Source: Flavobacterium sp. UBA2787 (lineage in GTDB: Bacteria; Bacteroidota; Bacteroidia; Flavobacteriales; Flavobacteriaceae). From it: a stretch of 64,000 bases of DNA. The stretch spans positions 22,802 to 86,801 of the forward strand of contig DEHZ01000004.1 of assembly GCA_002352205.1 (NCBI GenBank), given 5' to 3'. Positions 42,701 through 50,975 of this stretch are shown here, piece after piece (the stretch's first letter is position 1; each line of letters begins with the position of its first letter). The notes below the pieces were generated by a model. It was not told where the DNA came from, made no database searches, and saw nothing but the letters and a program-made list of their open reading frames with translations. A program made the position numbers and the translations under genes.

Positions 42701-44119
42701 ATGAATAGAAGAAAATTTTTCAGAAACGGAACCCTTTTTACGTTGGGAACCGCCATCATAAATCCGTTTGAAAGTAGTGCAAACAGTTTAGACAATTCCA
42801 TTGAATTCAAAGGAAAAAAAGCCAAAAACATCATTGTGTTAGTGAGTGACGGAATGAGTTCAGGAACGTTAAACATGGCTGATATTCATCTAAACAGAAA
42901 AAATGGAAAAGGCTCAAATTGGTTGAATTTATACCGAGAAAACAAGGTAACACGTGCTTTGATGGATATGGCTTCGGCTTCTTCTGTTGTTACTGACTCT
43001 GCGGCGGCCAGTTCTTCTTGGGGAAGTGGTTTCCGAGTAAAAAACGGAGCATTAAACGTCGGAACAAACGGTGAAGAATATCTCCCAATTTGGCAAAAGT
43101 TCAAAAAAGCAGGAAAAATGGCGGGTTGTGTGACGACAGTTCCAATCACGCACGCAACTCCAGCCGGATTTTGTGCCATCAGTAAAAGTAGAAATAGTCA
43201 GGATGACATTGCAGAATCCTATTTAGAAAGTCAATTTGATGTAATGATGGGTGGCGGACAAAAATACTTTGATCCCAATTCCAGAAAAGATAAAAAAGAT
43301 TTGTATGCCGCTTTTCAACTAAAAGGTTATCAAGTGGTTAAAACGCGAAACGAAATGCTTTCCATTTCAAACGACAAACCCATTTTAGGCGTGTTTTTTG
43401 AAGATGGTCTTCCCTACTCGATTGACCGAGAAAACATTAAAGATTTAGGCAACACGATTCCGACTTTGGCAGAAATGACGCAAAAAGCCATTGACCGAAT
43501 GAAAAGTCACAAAAACGGATTTGTACTGCAGGTGGAAGCCGGAAAAGTGGATTGGGCCGCTCACGCCAACGACATTGCCGGATTGCTGTATGACCAAGTT
43601 GCTTTTGATGAAGCGGTGAAGGTTGCTATGGATTTTGCTGAAAAAGACAAAGAAACGTTAGTCATTATCACCACCGATCACGGAAACGCAAATCCGGGTT
43701 TGATTTATGGAAAGAACGTCAACGATCATTTTGACAGCGTTCAACATCATAAACATACGAATGAGTGGATTTTAAATGGTTTTACACCGGAATCAACATT
43801 AGCTCAAATCAAAGAACGCATTGAATTTGCCAATGGTTTTGCGTTAACCGATGACGAAGCTAAAACGATTTTGAGTTATTATTCCAATTTAGAAAAACAA
43901 GACGACGGATTATATAACTATAAAAACCTACCTTTCAAAACCTTTGCCGAAATGCAAAAAAGCAGAACTTCCGTAGGATGGATAAGTATGGATCACTCGG
44001 CAGATTACACAGAATTGGCGATGTTTGGACCCGGAAGTGAAAAACTAAAACCATTCATTAAAAACACCGATTTACATTATTTTATGCTGGAAGCAGCGGA
44101 AGTGGAAAATAAATTTTAA
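42701..44119 (+). CDS. Alkaline phosphatase, exported
   Basis: ATG at 42701 gives 472 residues with a signal of twin-arginine type (MNRRKFFRNGTLFTLGTA). Alkaline-phosphatase motifs are VLVSDGMSSG (metal ligand Asp), VTDSAAASSSWG with the nucleophilic Ser near 110, HATPAGF, QVEAGKVDWAAHAND, IITTDHGNANPG and MDHSADYTE. It hydrolyses phosphate monoesters in the periplasm or at the surface. Tat export would allow cytoplasmic metal loading. Confidence 0.92.
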   Translation: MNRRKFFRNGTLFTLGTAIINPFESSANSLDNSIEFKGKKAKNIIVLVSDGMSSGTLNMADIHLNRKNGKGSNWLNLYRENKVTRALMDMASASSVVTDSAAASSSWGSGFRVKNGALNVGTNGEEYLPIWQKFKKAGKMAGCVTTVPITHATPAGFCAISKSRNSQDDIAESYLESQFDVMMGGGQKYFDPNSRKDKKDLYAAFQLKGYQVVKTRNEMLSISNDKPILGVFFEDGLPYSIDRENIKDLGNTIPTLAEMTQKAIDRMKSHKNGFVLQVEAGKVDWAAHANDIAGLLYDQVAFDEAVKVAMDFAEKDKETLVIITTDHGNANPGLIYGKNVNDHFDSVQHHKHTNEWILNGFTPESTLAQIKERIEFANGFALTDDEAKTILSYYSNLEKQDDGLYNYKNLPFKTFAEMQKSRTSVGWISMDHSADYTELAMFGPGSEKLKPFIKNTDLHYFMLEAAEVENKF

Positions 44120-44134
44120 GGTTAATTAATTCAC

Positions 44135-44167
44135 AAAAAAAACACAGCCATAAACTGTGTTTTTTTT
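44135..44167. terminator. Bidirectional terminator
   Basis: The arms aaaaaacacag and ctgtgttttttt enclose a 7-nt loop between the convergent alkaline phosphatase and proline dehydrogenase genes. Confidence 0.85.
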
Positions 44168-44178
44168 ATTTTATTACT

Positions 44179-45342
44179 TTACTTTCTTCTCTCCCGCTCC
44201 TTCTTAATCAACATCAACTCCCGACTCGTTTGTCCGGCCACGGAAGTATTTTCTTCTGCTCTGCGAATTAAGTACGGCATCACATCACGAACAGGTCCGA
44301 AAGGCAAATATTTCGCCACGTTGTATCCATTGGCGGCTAAATTATAACTGATGTTATCGCTCATGCCATACAATTGTCCGAACCAAATGCGTTCGTCGTT
44401 TGCTGCCAGTCCTTTTGATTTCATCAATTCCATTAATTTATACGAACTTAATTCGTTGTGCGTTCCTGCAAAAATGGCCATTTTGTCAATGTTCTCAACC
44501 ATATAAGTCACGGCTGCATCATAATTTTCATCGGTCGCTTGCTTTGATTCACAAATGGGTGAAGGATATCCTTTTTCTTCGGCACGTTTATTTTCTTTTT
44601 CCATATAGGCTCCGCGAACTAGCTTCATCCCGATATAAAAACCTTCTGTTTTGGCTTGCTCGTGCAATTTTTTCAGGTAATCCAAACGATCCCAACGGTA
44701 CATTTGCAACGTATTAAAAACAATGGCTTTTTCTTTATTGTATTTTTGCATCATTTGAAGCACCAACTCATCGGCAGCATCTTGCATCCAACTTTCTTCG
44801 CCATCAATCAACAACGCAACATCTTTTTCGTGAGCAAATTTGCAAACGGCTTCATAACGAGCCACTACTCTATCCCACTCAGCATGTTCTTCAAAAGTGA
44901 GCGGTTTTTTCTTTCCTATTTTTTTATATAAATCAAATCGACCAAAACCGGTTGGTTTAAAAACCGCAAACGGAATGGCTTTCTTTTCTTTCGCAAATTC
45001 AATGATTTTGAGCGTTTTTTTCATCGCCGCATCAAATTCAATTTCGTCCTCTTTGCCTTCCACCGAATAATCCAACACGGAACAAACGCCTTTGGTGAAC
45101 ATTTTTTCCATCACGGGCAAACAATCTTCTTCGCTAATTCCGCCACAAAAATGGTCAAAAACTGAAGCTCTGATTAATCCTTCCACTGGTAAATGTGCTT
45201 TGAGAGCAAAATTAGTTACCGCTGTTCCAATACGAACAAGTGGCTCGCTGTCAATCATTTTAAATAAAAAATAAGCTCTATCCAATTCAGTATCACTTTT
45301 TAACGAAAAAGCAACTTGCGTATTATCAAAGATTTTATCCAT
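44179..45342 (-). CDS. Proline dehydrogenase
   Basis: The enzyme oxidises proline to pyrroline-5-carboxylate using FAD. ATG at 45342 gives 387 residues beginning MDKIFDNTQVAFSLKS, the family's usual opening. Motifs include KPTGFGRFDLY, LLIDGEESWMQD, NTLQMYRWDRLDYL, GMKLVRGAYMEKENKRAEEKGY, GTHNELSSY, FGQLYGM and PYLIRRAEENTSV. It is monofunctional, without the P5C dehydrogenase part, and divergent from aroB. Confidence 0.94.
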   Translation of the reverse strand: MDKIFDNTQVAFSLKSDTELDRAYFLFKMIDSEPLVRIGTAVTNFALKAHLPVEGLIRASVFDHFCGGISEEDCLPVMEKMFTKGVCSVLDYSVEGKEDEIEFDAAMKKTLKIIEFAKEKKAIPFAVFKPTGFGRFDLYKKIGKKKPLTFEEHAEWDRVVARYEAVCKFAHEKDVALLIDGEESWMQDAADELVLQMMQKYNKEKAIVFNTLQMYRWDRLDYLKKLHEQAKTEGFYIGMKLVRGAYMEKENKRAEEKGYPSPICESKQATDENYDAAVTYMVENIDKMAIFAGTHNELSSYKLMELMKSKGLAANDERIWFGQLYGMSDNISYNLAANGYNVAKYLPFGPVRDVMPYLIRRAEENTSVAGQTSRELMLIKKERERRK

Positions 45343-45447
45343 GTTTTGTTGAAAATAATGTAGCAAAGATAAGGAGTGTTTGAGAATGTTATCAAATTTT
45401 TGATTTAATTTGTATTTGAATTATCAAAAATAAAATCAACCTTTTTC

Positions 45448-46515
45448 ATGCAACCCATTCAAGCAACTAATTATTCAGTTTATTTCAATCAAGATTGCTA
45501 TACTTTTCTGGATTCATTTTTAGTAGAAAATAATTATTCCAAACTTTTTATTTTGGTTGATTCGAATACGAATGAAAATTGTCTGCCTCATTTTCTATCA
45601 TTAATTGCAACCGAAATCGTCATCGAAATCATCGAAATTGAATCGGGCGAAGCACACAAAAACATCGAAAGTTGCATTCAATTATGGGAATCACTCACAG
45701 AATTGGGTGGCGACCGAAAAAGTTTAATCATTAATGTTGGCGGTGGCGTAATAACTGATATTGGTGGATTTGTGGCTTCCACTTTCAAACGCGGTATCGA
45801 TTTTATCAATGTTCCCACTACTTTATTAGGAATGGTTGATGCGTCAATTGGCGGAAAAAATGGCGTTGACTTAGGAAATTTAAAAAACCAAATTGGCGTG
45901 ATTAATTCCCCAAAAGCGGTTTTAATTGATACGATTTATCTAGAGACTTTACCACAAAACGAAATGCGTTCCGGTTTAGCCGAAATGTTGAAACACGGAC
46001 TCATTTTTGACAAAGAATATTGGCATAAATTCTGCGATTTGGGTAATTTATCTTCGGATGATTTAGATGATTTAATTTATCAATCCGTTGAAATAAAAAA
46101 TGCTATCGTGATGCAAGATCCAACAGAAAACGGCATTCGAAAAGCATTGAATTTCGGACATACATTAGGCCACGCAATTGAAAGTTATTTTCTTGAAAAC
46201 CCATTAAAAACAACACTTTTACACGGAGAAGCTATCGCCGTTGGAATGATTTTGGAAAGTTTTATTTCGATGAAAAAAGAATTGATTAGTTTAGATGAAT
46301 ATTTGGAAATCAAAACCACCATCAATTCCATTTTTGAACGGATTGTTTTTGATGAAAATGACATCGATCCCATCATTGATTTATTGATTCACGACAAGAA
46401 AAATGAATATGGAACCATTCAATTTGCTCTTTTAGACGGAATTGGAAAAACTAAACTAAATCAACTGGCTAATAATGAATTAATTGCACTTGCTTTTGAT
46501 GATTACAAAACATAA
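45448..46515 (+). CDS. aroB: 3-dehydroquinate synthase
   Basis: AroB converts DAHP to 3-dehydroquinate in the shikimate pathway using NAD+ and a divalent metal. The 355-residue protein shows VDSNTNENCLP, GGGVITDIGGFVASTFKRG, NVPTTLLGMVDASIGGKNGVD, RSGLAEMLKHGLIFD (metal Glu), LNFGHTLGHAIE and LHGEAIAVGM. No other aromatic gene is adjacent. Confidence 0.96.
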   Translation: MQPIQATNYSVYFNQDCYTFLDSFLVENNYSKLFILVDSNTNENCLPHFLSLIATEIVIEIIEIESGEAHKNIESCIQLWESLTELGGDRKSLIINVGGGVITDIGGFVASTFKRGIDFINVPTTLLGMVDASIGGKNGVDLGNLKNQIGVINSPKAVLIDTIYLETLPQNEMRSGLAEMLKHGLIFDKEYWHKFCDLGNLSSDDLDDLIYQSVEIKNAIVMQDPTENGIRKALNFGHTLGHAIESYFLENPLKTTLLHGEAIAVGMILESFISMKKELISLDEYLEIKTTINSIFERIVFDENDIDPIIDLLIHDKKNEYGTIQFALLDGIGKTKLNQLANNELIALAFDDYKT

Positions 46516-46535
46516 CATTTTTTTTAACCTTGAGC

Positions 46536-46567
46536 TTGCATTTAGGTTATATTATTTTTTACATTTG
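46536..46567 (+). promoter_or_regulatory. Promoter upstream of the short ORF and speA
   Basis: TTG at 46536-46538 and TACATTTG at 46560-46567, with a 21-nt spacer, give a good consensus promoter. Transcription would start at about 46573, which is the ATG of a 59-codon ORF. It would leave a leader of about 230 nt before speA. Confidence 0.55.
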
Positions 46568-46572
46568 CCTCA

Positions 46573-46752
46573 ATGAAAAACAATCAAAACAATAAGTGGG
46601 AGAATTTGACGACATTCAATAATCATTGGTCTTTTCAATGTTTTATAAAAAATAGTCTGAGTTCTAAAAATACTTTAAATTTTGATAATTCAGAAAGTTC
46701 TAAAATGTTTCAGGAAAAACTGCAAATAATTTTTGCAAATATTCGGGTTTGA
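46573..46752 (+). CDS. Possible short leaderless ORF (59 residues) upstream of speA
   Basis: ATG at 46573 to TGA at 46752 encodes a polar, Asn/Ser-rich peptide (MKNNQNNKWENL... QIIFANIRV) with no signal peptide or transmembrane segment. The ATG falls on the expected start site of a good promoter, so it could be translated without a leader. Otherwise the stretch is simply the speA 5' untranslated region. I recognise no homologue, and the gene call is uncertain. Confidence 0.3.
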   Translation: MKNNQNNKWENLTTFNNHWSFQCFIKNSLSSKNTLNFDNSESSKMFQEKLQIIFANIRV

Positions 46753-46806
46753 AATTTAGATTATTAATTTTTCACTTCACTTTTAATCTAAATCACTGAC
46801 AAACAA

Positions 46807-48207
46807 ATGAATACTAAATATTTCGACTTAATTAATCAAACTTTCTACTTTCCACAAGAAGAATTTACGTTAAACAAAGACAACTTGCAGTTTCACAACA
46901 TCGATTTGATGAAAATTGTGGAACAATATGGAACACCATTAAAGTTTACGTATTTACCGCAAATTTCAAACAACATCAACCGTGCAAAAGGTTGGTTTAG
47001 AAAAGCGATGGAAAAAAATAAGTACGATGCCAAATACTATTATTGTTATTGTACAAAAAGTTCGCACTTTAGTTTTATTATGAATGAAGCGTTTAAAAAC
47101 AACATTCACATTGAAACTTCTTCGGCTTTTGATATTGATATCGTAGAAAATTTGATGGCGGAAGGAAAAATCAACAAAAATACCTACGTAGTTTGCAACG
47201 GTTTTAAACGTGAACAATACATTGATAATATCGCTCGATTAATCAACAATGGTCATAACAAAACCATTCCTGTGATTGATAATTATGAGGAATTGGATTT
47301 ACTTCAAGAAAAAATTGAAGGTAAATTCAAAATCGGAATTAGAATTGCAGCCGAAGAAGAACCAAAATTTGAGTTTTATACATCTCGTTTAGGAATTGGT
47401 TATAAAAACATTGTTCCTTTTTACAGAAAACAAATTGAAGAAAACAAGAAAGTAGAGCTAAAAATGCTTCACTTTTTCATCAACACAGGAATTCGTGACA
47501 CTGCCTATTACTGGAATGAGTTGCTAAAATGTATGAAAGTATATGTGGCATTAAAAAAAGAATGTCCGACCTTAGACAGTTTGAATATTGGTGGTGGTTT
47601 TCCTATAAAAAACTCATTAGCATTTGAATACGATTACCAATATATGATTGATGAAATTATCAATCAAATTAAAATTTCTTGTGAAGAAGCGGAAGTGGAT
47701 GTTCCAAACATTTTTACTGAATTTGGTTCTTTTACCGTTGGCGAAAGCGGCGGAGCAATCTACCAAGTTTTGTATCAAAAACAACAAAATGACCGTGAAA
47801 AGTGGAATATGATTGATTCTTCTTTCATCACCACTTTACCGGATACTTGGGCAATCAACAAACGTTTTGTGATGTTGGCTATTAATCGTTGGAATGACAC
47901 TTACGAGCGGGTTTTGTTAGGTGGATTAACTTGCGACAGCGACGATTATTACAACTCCGAACAAAATATGAACGCCGTTTATTTACCAAAATACAACAAA
48001 GAAAAACCATTATACATTGGATTTTTCAACACAGGAGCTTATCAAGAAACCATTGGAGGTTTTGGCGGTTTGCACCATTGTTTGATTCCGCAACCAAAAC
48101 ACATTTTGATTGACCGTGATGAAAACGGAATTTTAGCAACCGAAGTATTTTCTGAACAACAAAGTGCAGAGCAAGTACTATCAATTTTGGGCTACGAGAA
48201 AAAATAA
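46807..48207 (+). CDS. speA: Biosynthetic arginine decarboxylase
   Basis: The 466-residue PLP-dependent, alanine-racemase-fold decarboxylase has the PLP Lys84 in YYCYCTKSSHFSF, followed by the ETSSAFDIDIVENL motif, LGIGYKNIVPF, FINTGIRDTAYYWNEL and LNIGGGFPIKNS. It ends with GLTCDSDDYY carrying the catalytic Cys and FFNTGAYQETIGGFGG. It is shorter than the E. coli enzyme and typical of Bacteroidota. It makes agmatine, a polyamine precursor. The next gene, a deoxyhypusine-synthase homologue, is 88 nt downstream across a hairpin. Confidence 0.92.
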   Translation: MNTKYFDLINQTFYFPQEEFTLNKDNLQFHNIDLMKIVEQYGTPLKFTYLPQISNNINRAKGWFRKAMEKNKYDAKYYYCYCTKSSHFSFIMNEAFKNNIHIETSSAFDIDIVENLMAEGKINKNTYVVCNGFKREQYIDNIARLINNGHNKTIPVIDNYEELDLLQEKIEGKFKIGIRIAAEEEPKFEFYTSRLGIGYKNIVPFYRKQIEENKKVELKMLHFFINTGIRDTAYYWNELLKCMKVYVALKKECPTLDSLNIGGGFPIKNSLAFEYDYQYMIDEIINQIKISCEEAEVDVPNIFTEFGSFTVGESGGAIYQVLYQKQQNDREKWNMIDSSFITTLPDTWAINKRFVMLAINRWNDTYERVLLGGLTCDSDDYYNSEQNMNAVYLPKYNKEKPLYIGFFNTGAYQETIGGFGGLHHCLIPQPKHILIDRDENGILATEVFSEQQSAEQVLSILGYEKK

Positions 48208-48219
48208 ATTTTTTGTTCT

Positions 48220-48253
48220 AAAAACCTTTTTTCTTTTCAGAAAAAAGGTTTTT
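48220..48253 (+). terminator. Attenuator-like hairpin between speA and the DHS-like gene
   Basis: The arms aaaaaccttttt (48220-48231) and aaaaaggttttt (48242-48253) enclose a 10-nt loop. The T-tail is short, so readthrough into the next gene is possible. Confidence 0.65.
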
Positions 48254-48295
48254 CTTTGAACCATAATAATACGAATACAATTTAAGAATTACAAA

Positions 48296-49270
48296 ATGAG
48301 TAAAGGACCTATCAGTCAATTTATTGAGAAAAATTATCTTCATTTCAATGCCGCTGCGTTAGTTGATGCTGCCAAAGGATATGAACAACATTTGCTTGAA
48401 AACGGAAAAATGATGATCACGTTGGCCGGTGCGATGAGTACGGCTGAGTTGGGAAAATCATTAGCAGAAATGATTCGTCAAGACAAAGTACATATCATTT
48501 CGTGTACGGGTGCTAATTTGGAAGAAGATATCATGAATTTGGTCGCTCATAATTCATATAAAAGAGTTCCAAATTACCGTGATTTAAGTCCGCAAGAAGA
48601 ATGGGATTTACTTGAAAATCACTACAATAGAGTTACTGATACTTGTATTCCTGAAGAAGAAGCGTTCCGTAGATTGCAATCGCACTTGTTTGATATTTGG
48701 AATAATGCTGATTCTAAAGGAGAGCGTTATTTTCCGCACGAATTTATGTATCAGATGATTAATTCCGGTGTTTTAAAACAATATTACGAAATTGATCCAA
48801 AAGATTCGTGGATGGTTGCTGCGGCTGAGAAAAATTTACCAATTGTTGTTCCGGGATGGGAAGACAGCACGATGGGAAATATTTTCGCTTCCTATTGCAT
48901 CAAAGGAACTTTTAAACCTACCACAATGAAAAGCGGAATCGAATATATGATGTGGTTAGCCGATTGGTATCCAAAAAATTCAACCGGAAAAGGCGTTGGA
49001 TTCTTCCAAATTGGTGGAGGAATTGCAGGTGATTTCCCAATTTGTGTTGTGCCGATGTTATATCAGGATATGGAAATGCATGATGTTCCGTTTTGGAGTT
49101 ATTTTTGCCAGATTTCTGATTCAACCACAAGTTACGGATCGTATTCAGGAGCTGTTCCGAATGAGAAAATCACTTGGGGAAAATTAGATATTGCCACACC
49201 CAAATTTATTATAGAATCTGATGCAACCATTGTTGCCCCATTAATATTTGCTTACTTACTTGATTTATAA
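48296..49270 (+). CDS. Deoxyhypusine synthase-family protein
   Basis: The 324-residue protein has the DHS fold: ITLAGAMSTAELGKSLAEMI near 40, HIISCTGANLEEDIMNLVAH near 75, GVGFFQIGGGIAGDFPICVVPMLYQDM near 235, and GAVPNEKITWGKLD with the catalytic Lys296 equivalent. In eukaryotes DHS moves the aminobutyl group of spermidine to eIF5A. Bacteria lack eIF5A, so homologues make homospermidine or act on other amines. Adjacency to speA supports a polyamine role; the actual product is not known. Confidence 0.88.
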   Translation: MSKGPISQFIEKNYLHFNAAALVDAAKGYEQHLLENGKMMITLAGAMSTAELGKSLAEMIRQDKVHIISCTGANLEEDIMNLVAHNSYKRVPNYRDLSPQEEWDLLENHYNRVTDTCIPEEEAFRRLQSHLFDIWNNADSKGERYFPHEFMYQMINSGVLKQYYEIDPKDSWMVAAAEKNLPIVVPGWEDSTMGNIFASYCIKGTFKPTTMKSGIEYMMWLADWYPKNSTGKGVGFFQIGGGIAGDFPICVVPMLYQDMEMHDVPFWSYFCQISDSTTSYGSYSGAVPNEKITWGKLDIATPKFIIESDATIVAPLIFAYLLDL

Positions 49271-49281
49271 CAGATTTTTTT

Positions 49282-49725
49282 ATGAGAAGAATTATTGTTG
49301 ACTATGCTAAACTAACGAATGACATTCTTTCGATGCTTGTGGAAAAATTTCCTGATGGCTACGAGGATACCGACATTATTCGCTTTAGAAATGCACAAAA
49401 CGAACTAATTGAAGCAGTTGAAGTTCGTACAGAAGATACTATCTATTTGGTTAAAGTTAGTAAAAAATTAGCCACCCGTATTGAGAATTTTGAAGAAGAC
49501 GAAGATTTGGATGTAGAAGTAGAAACAATTGCACCGGTGAAAGGCCTTGATTTGGATGACGACATTGATGAAGTGGATGTTGATGAAGAAGATGATGACG
49601 CTCCTTCTGATGATGATGTAGAAATTGATCCGTTAAGAGATTCCGGTGGTTCAGACGACGATGATGATGACGATGATTTTGAAGATGAACCTTCTGATGA
49701 CGAAGACGACGAAGAAGAATATTAA
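49282..49725 (+). CDS. Protein with an Asp/Glu-rich C-terminal tail
   Basis: The 147-residue protein has a folded-looking N-terminal 75 residues (RRIIVDYAKLTNDILSMLVEKFPDGYEDTDIIRF, then EAVEVRTEDTIYLVKVSKKLATRIENF). About 70 residues composed mostly of Asp, Glu and Ser follow. The tail recalls the acidic region of Firmicutes RNA polymerase delta or nucleic-acid mimics, but homology is not shown. It starts 11 nt after the DHS-like stop codon and has its own terminator. Confidence 0.8.
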   Translation: MRRIIVDYAKLTNDILSMLVEKFPDGYEDTDIIRFRNAQNELIEAVEVRTEDTIYLVKVSKKLATRIENFEEDEDLDVEVETIAPVKGLDLDDDIDEVDVDEEDDDAPSDDDVEIDPLRDSGGSDDDDDDDDFEDEPSDDEDDEEEY

Positions 49726-49730
49726 AATGA

Positions 49731-49754
49731 AGAGCCTTGTTAGGCTCTTTTTTT
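49731..49754 (+). terminator. Terminator of the acidic-tail gene
   Basis: The arms agagcc (49731-49736) and ggctct (49743-49748) enclose ttgtta, and a T-run follows. It sits directly after the stop codon. Confidence 0.85.
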
Positions 49755-49755
49755 G

Positions 49756-50484
49756 TTAATACAACATCCTAACTTCTTTTATGCCAAATTGCACTATTGA
49801 TTCGTTTTCCAATAAAACATTCAATAAACCTTCAGTCGAAACATGTTGAATAATTCCCATAAACTTCTCTCTTTTTTTATTTTCAAAAGCCATGGGAACT
49901 CCTATTTTGAATAATTTTTGATGATATAAATTCCAAATTGAATCAGTTTGCGAACTAATTTTTGAGACAAATTGTCTAATTGAAACACAAAATTCTTCCA
50001 AAAGTTCATCTAAATCATAATCCACTCCGGTTTTAAGTTTTAAAGAAGAAGCATTTGGCAAATTTTCAAAATTAATTTGATTTATATTTAAGCCAATTCC
50101 AACAATCGAAAAGACTTCTCCGTCTGATTTAAAACTGTTTTCAATCAAAATTCCACCAATTTTGTGATTCCCTGACATAATGTCGTTTGGCCACTTGATA
50201 CTTACTGAAGGAATTTTATACTTTTCCAAAACGGAAATAATTGCTAAGGAAACAACAATGTTTAAAGTATAAAGTTGCTTTACATCTACAATCAAATCCT
50301 TTATTAAAACACTAAAAGTCAAGTTTTTACCAGCTTCAGAAATCCAAACCGAACCCATCTGACCCTTTCCATTTATTTGACTTTTGGAAGTCACAACCGT
50401 ATAATTTGTCACCACTTGTTTGGCTATCAACTCCTTTAAATAGTCGTTTGTAGAATTAATGGCACTTAGTTTGATGATATCCAT
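49756..50484 (-). CDS. birA: Biotin--[acetyl-CoA-carboxylase] ligase
   Basis: This enzyme activates biotin with ATP and attaches it to the carboxylase carrier protein. The 242-residue protein is the catalytic type without an N-terminal HTH. It contains LSAINSTNDYLKEL, SQINGKGQMGSVW (biotin loop, KGQMGS in place of RGRRGR), NLTFSVL, IKWPNDIM and KIGGILIEN, plus a short C-terminal domain. It is divergent from rsfS. Confidence 0.93.
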   Translation of the reverse strand: MDIIKLSAINSTNDYLKELIAKQVVTNYTVVTSKSQINGKGQMGSVWISEAGKNLTFSVLIKDLIVDVKQLYTLNIVVSLAIISVLEKYKIPSVSIKWPNDIMSGNHKIGGILIENSFKSDGEVFSIVGIGLNINQINFENLPNASSLKLKTGVDYDLDELLEEFCVSIRQFVSKISSQTDSIWNLYHQKLFKIGVPMAFENKKREKFMGIIQHVSTEGLLNVLLENESIVQFGIKEVRMLY

Positions 50485-50550
50485 AGAAATAAATTATATA
50501 AAAATCGTTCTAAAGTTGTGTTAAGCTTCAAAAATAAACACAATTTTTGA

Positions 50551-50558
50551 TAACTTTG
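50551..50558 (+). promoter_or_regulatory. rsfS-ftsH promoter -7 box (TAACTTTG)
   Basis: TAACTTTG fits TAnnTTTG and ends 21 nt before the rsfS ATG at 50579; I see no well-spaced TTG at -33. Confidence 0.5.
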
Positions 50559-50578
50559 CGAAAATATTAAAATAGTAA

Positions 50579-50950
50579 ATGGCGAACAAGAAAGTTAGTA
50601 AAGATGAGTTATTGATAAACATCATCAAAGGAATAGAAGAAGTTAAGGGAAATGACATCGATATTTTAGATTTACGAGAGATCGAAAATACTGTTTGCGA
50701 TTACTTTATCATTTGCAACGGTAACTCCAATACGCAAGTTAACGCTATCGTTAACTCGGTTCAAAAAACTGTTTCTAAGGAATTAAAAGATAAACCTTGG
50801 CATGTGGAAGGTTCAGACAATGCCGAATGGGTTTTAATGGATTATGTGGACATAGTTGTTCACGTTTTTCAAAAGCACGTGCGTGAATTTTATAATATCG
50901 AAGGATTGTGGGGCGATGCTAAAATCACTACTATTCCAAACAAAATTTAA
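50579..50950 (+). CDS. rsfS: Ribosome silencing factor RsfS
   Basis: RsfS binds ribosomal protein L14 and blocks subunit joining under starvation. The 123-residue protein shows the Iojap/RsfS pattern: DIDILDLREIENTVCDYFIICNGNSNTQVNAI, GSDNAEWVLMDYVDIVVHVF and EFYNIEGLWGDA. It begins an operon with ftsH, 25 nt downstream. Confidence 0.95.
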   Translation: MANKKVSKDELLINIIKGIEEVKGNDIDILDLREIENTVCDYFIICNGNSNTQVNAIVNSVQKTVSKELKDKPWHVEGSDNAEWVLMDYVDIVVHVFQKHVREFYNIEGLWGDAKITTIPNKI

Positions 50951-50975
50951 AAATTGCTAAAGAAGAAAACTCATA

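Noticed and set aside
49560-49720. Microsatellite or sequencing artefact from GAT/GAC/GAA runs
   Set aside because: The run is in frame within a gene with a normal stop and terminator, and mixes synonymous codons, so it is a real acidic tail.
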